DNA of 64,000 nt from Rhodospirillaceae bacterium (lineage in GTDB: Bacteria; Pseudomonadota; Alphaproteobacteria; Rhodospirillales; Casp-alpha2). The notes beneath the pieces were generated by a model, which ran no database searches, was not told the DNA's origin, and worked only from the letters and a program-made list of their open reading frames with translations. The translations under genes were made by a program, and so were the position numbers. Positions 63,245-64,000 of the stretch are shown one piece after another. The stretch's first letter is position 1. Every line of letters starts with the position of its first letter. The stretch is taken from assembly GCA_002706405.1 (NCBI GenBank), contig PALN01000045.1, forward strand, positions 1-64,000, given 5' to 3'.

Positions 63245-63688
63245 ATGGCCGATCAACCGGACCTGGACAACCTGGCGAAACAGTACCTGGACCTGTGGCA
63301 GGACCACCTGCAGTCCATGGCCGCCGATCCCCAGGTCACGGAAACCATGTCGCAGATGACGCAGATGATGACCGGCTCGGCCACGGCCTTCGCGGCCCTG
63401 GCGCAGCAGGCGCTCAACGCCGGCAAGCAGGCCCCTGGCCCCACGGCACCTGGCCCCAGCACGGAACCGACCCATGACCAAACAGACGACGGACGCGCCC
63501 CGGCCGGCCCGCCCCCCGGCGGTCCCGGGGCCCCGACCGCTGGCGCTGCACATGGCGATTCAGACATCGACATGGCTGAGCTCGCTCGCCGCCTTGACGG
63601 CATCGAACGGCGGCTTGCCGCCCTTGAGGCCGGACCTGGCGGCCCGCGCAAGAAATCTGGAAAAAGCCCTTCAAAACGTTCCAGCTGA
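63245..63688 (+). CDS. PHA-associated small protein
   Basis: A 147-residue protein with GAGGAAA 7 bases before the ATG. The N-terminal half is helical and amphipathic (LAKQYLDLWQDHLQSMAADP, QMTQMMTGSATAFAALAQQA), like phasins or PhaE-type proteins. A Pro/Gly-rich linker is followed by a short helix LARRLDGIERRLAALEAG and a basic tail. The last 215 bases overlap the next gene in another frame. Probably bound to polymer granules or to the synthase. Confidence 0.7.
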   Translation: MADQPDLDNLAKQYLDLWQDHLQSMAADPQVTETMSQMTQMMTGSATAFAALAQQALNAGKQAPGPTAPGPSTEPTHDQTDDGRAPAGPPPGGPGAPTAGAAHGDSDIDMAELARRLDGIERRLAALEAGPGGPRKKSGKSPSKRSS

Positions 63689-64000
63689 CGCCTTCTACAA
63701 GGCCGTGACGGCCGAGGCACGCAACCGCCTGCAGCAATTCACCCAGGGCGTGCGGAAGTACCGCACGGCCCCCCGCACGGCGCGGCCGGACGAACCGGCG
63801 GTGGTCTGGCGCGAAGGCTCGACCCGCCTGCTCGATTACGGCGCCGTGCCGGAGGCAACCAATCCGGACGGTCCCGTGGTCCTGGTGGTTCCGTCCCTGG
63901 TCAACCGGTTCTGGATCCTCGACCTGGACCGGGATCAGAGCTTCCTGCGCGCACTGGCGGCGCGCGGTCTGCGCCCCCTGGTGATCGATTGGGACGCGCC
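63474..64000 (+). CDS. PHA synthase-like alpha/beta hydrolase (5' part)
   Basis: A reading frame out of phase with the preceding gene runs from ATG 63474 to the right edge. After a Pro/Arg-rich start it reads LALHMAIQTSTWLSSLAALT, DLAARARNLEKALQNVPADA, then VVWREGSTRLLDYG, VVLVVPSLVNRFWILDLD and LRPLVIDWDA, the pattern of PhaC-type hydrolases before their lipase box. ATG 63552 is a shorter alternative; both overlap the upstream gene (215 or 137 bases). The catalytic Cys/Ser lies beyond the window. Confidence 0.75.
   Translation, partial: MTKQTTDAPRPARPPAVPGPRPLALHMAIQTSTWLSSLAALTASNGGLPPLRPDLAARARNLEKALQNVPADAFYKAVTAEARNRLQQFTQGVRKYRTAPRTARPDEPAVVWREGSTRLLDYGAVPEATNPDGPVVLVVPSLVNRFWILDLDRDQSFLRALAARGLRPLVIDWDA

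Noticed and set aside
1..64000. CRISPR arrays, insertion sequences, prophage genes, tRNA or rRNA genes
   Set aside because: No spaced repeats, transposase or integrase frames, or cloverleaf-like segments were recognised by eye.

Overview
The window is about 65% GC, densely coded, free of mobile elements, and looks like the chromosome of a free-living alphaproteobacterium of the Rhodospirillales type. The signs are DUF2849/DUF934-flanked sulfite reductase, PhaR-controlled polyhydroxyalkanoate genes, N-acetylglutaminylglutamine amide (NAGGN) synthesis, many oxidoreductases and oligopeptide ABC systems, and heavy use of 4-bp ATGA stop/start overlaps. Nothing was searched; identifications rest on motifs, length and gene order.

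Layout. (1) 0.2-7.6 kb: a Tat-exported aldo/keto reductase, an FAD amine-oxidase-type enzyme, a GMC oxidoreductase, a Kef-type antiporter, a small unknown and a nitroreductase. (2) 6.8-12.9 kb (minus): a tightly coupled IclR regulator - TauD-family dioxygenase - SauS-like CoA-acylating aldehyde dehydrogenase - succinyl-CoA-synthetase-like beta and alpha - nitroreductase unit. It reads as a sulfonate (or related) oxidation pathway that conserves ATP. (3) 13.2-17.7 kb: a secreted trypsin-like/TPR protease, a subtilisin-like protease and a membrane class III nucleotide cyclase with a TTG start. (4) 17.7-21.7 kb (minus): siroheme synthase, DUF2849, sulfite reductase and DUF934, i.e. sulfite assimilation without an adjacent cysH. 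(5) 22.0-28.4 kb (minus): NAGGN osmolyte genes asnO, ngg and the M42 peptidase, followed by a gamma-glutamyltransferase. (6) 28.7-31.3 kb: class II aldolase, an HtrA-like protein that has lost its catalytic triad, and AlkB. (7) 31.3-44.0 kb (minus): a ten-gene peptide uptake and breakdown operon (Dpp-like ABC transporter, two M20 peptidases, two amidases, one MlrC-like M81 peptidase). (8) 44.2-48.2 kb: CoA transferase, EamA exporter, Gfo/Idh oxidoreductase and small membrane proteins. (9) 48.4-60.5 kb: queuosine genes queA, tgt, queF, two odd queD-like genes, queE, queC and queG, interrupted by a chemoreceptor, a DksA-like factor and an isoquinoline-oxidoreductase-like pair. (10) 60.5-64 kb: CorA/ZntB transporter, a sulfatase-modifying-factor-fold exported protein, phaR, a small PHA-associated protein and the 5' part of a PHA-synthase-like gene that overlaps it out of frame.

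The most interesting points are: the dioxygenase/SauS/SucCD-like module, whose ligase subunits have altered substrate loops; two overlapping queD paralogues that each lack different catalytic residues; the protease-dead HtrA homologue; a 215-bp out-of-frame overlap of two plausible genes at the right edge, with twin TTGC-N6-GCAA sites upstream that suit PhaR; and a 38-codon membrane peptide gene behind a CRP-like palindrome.
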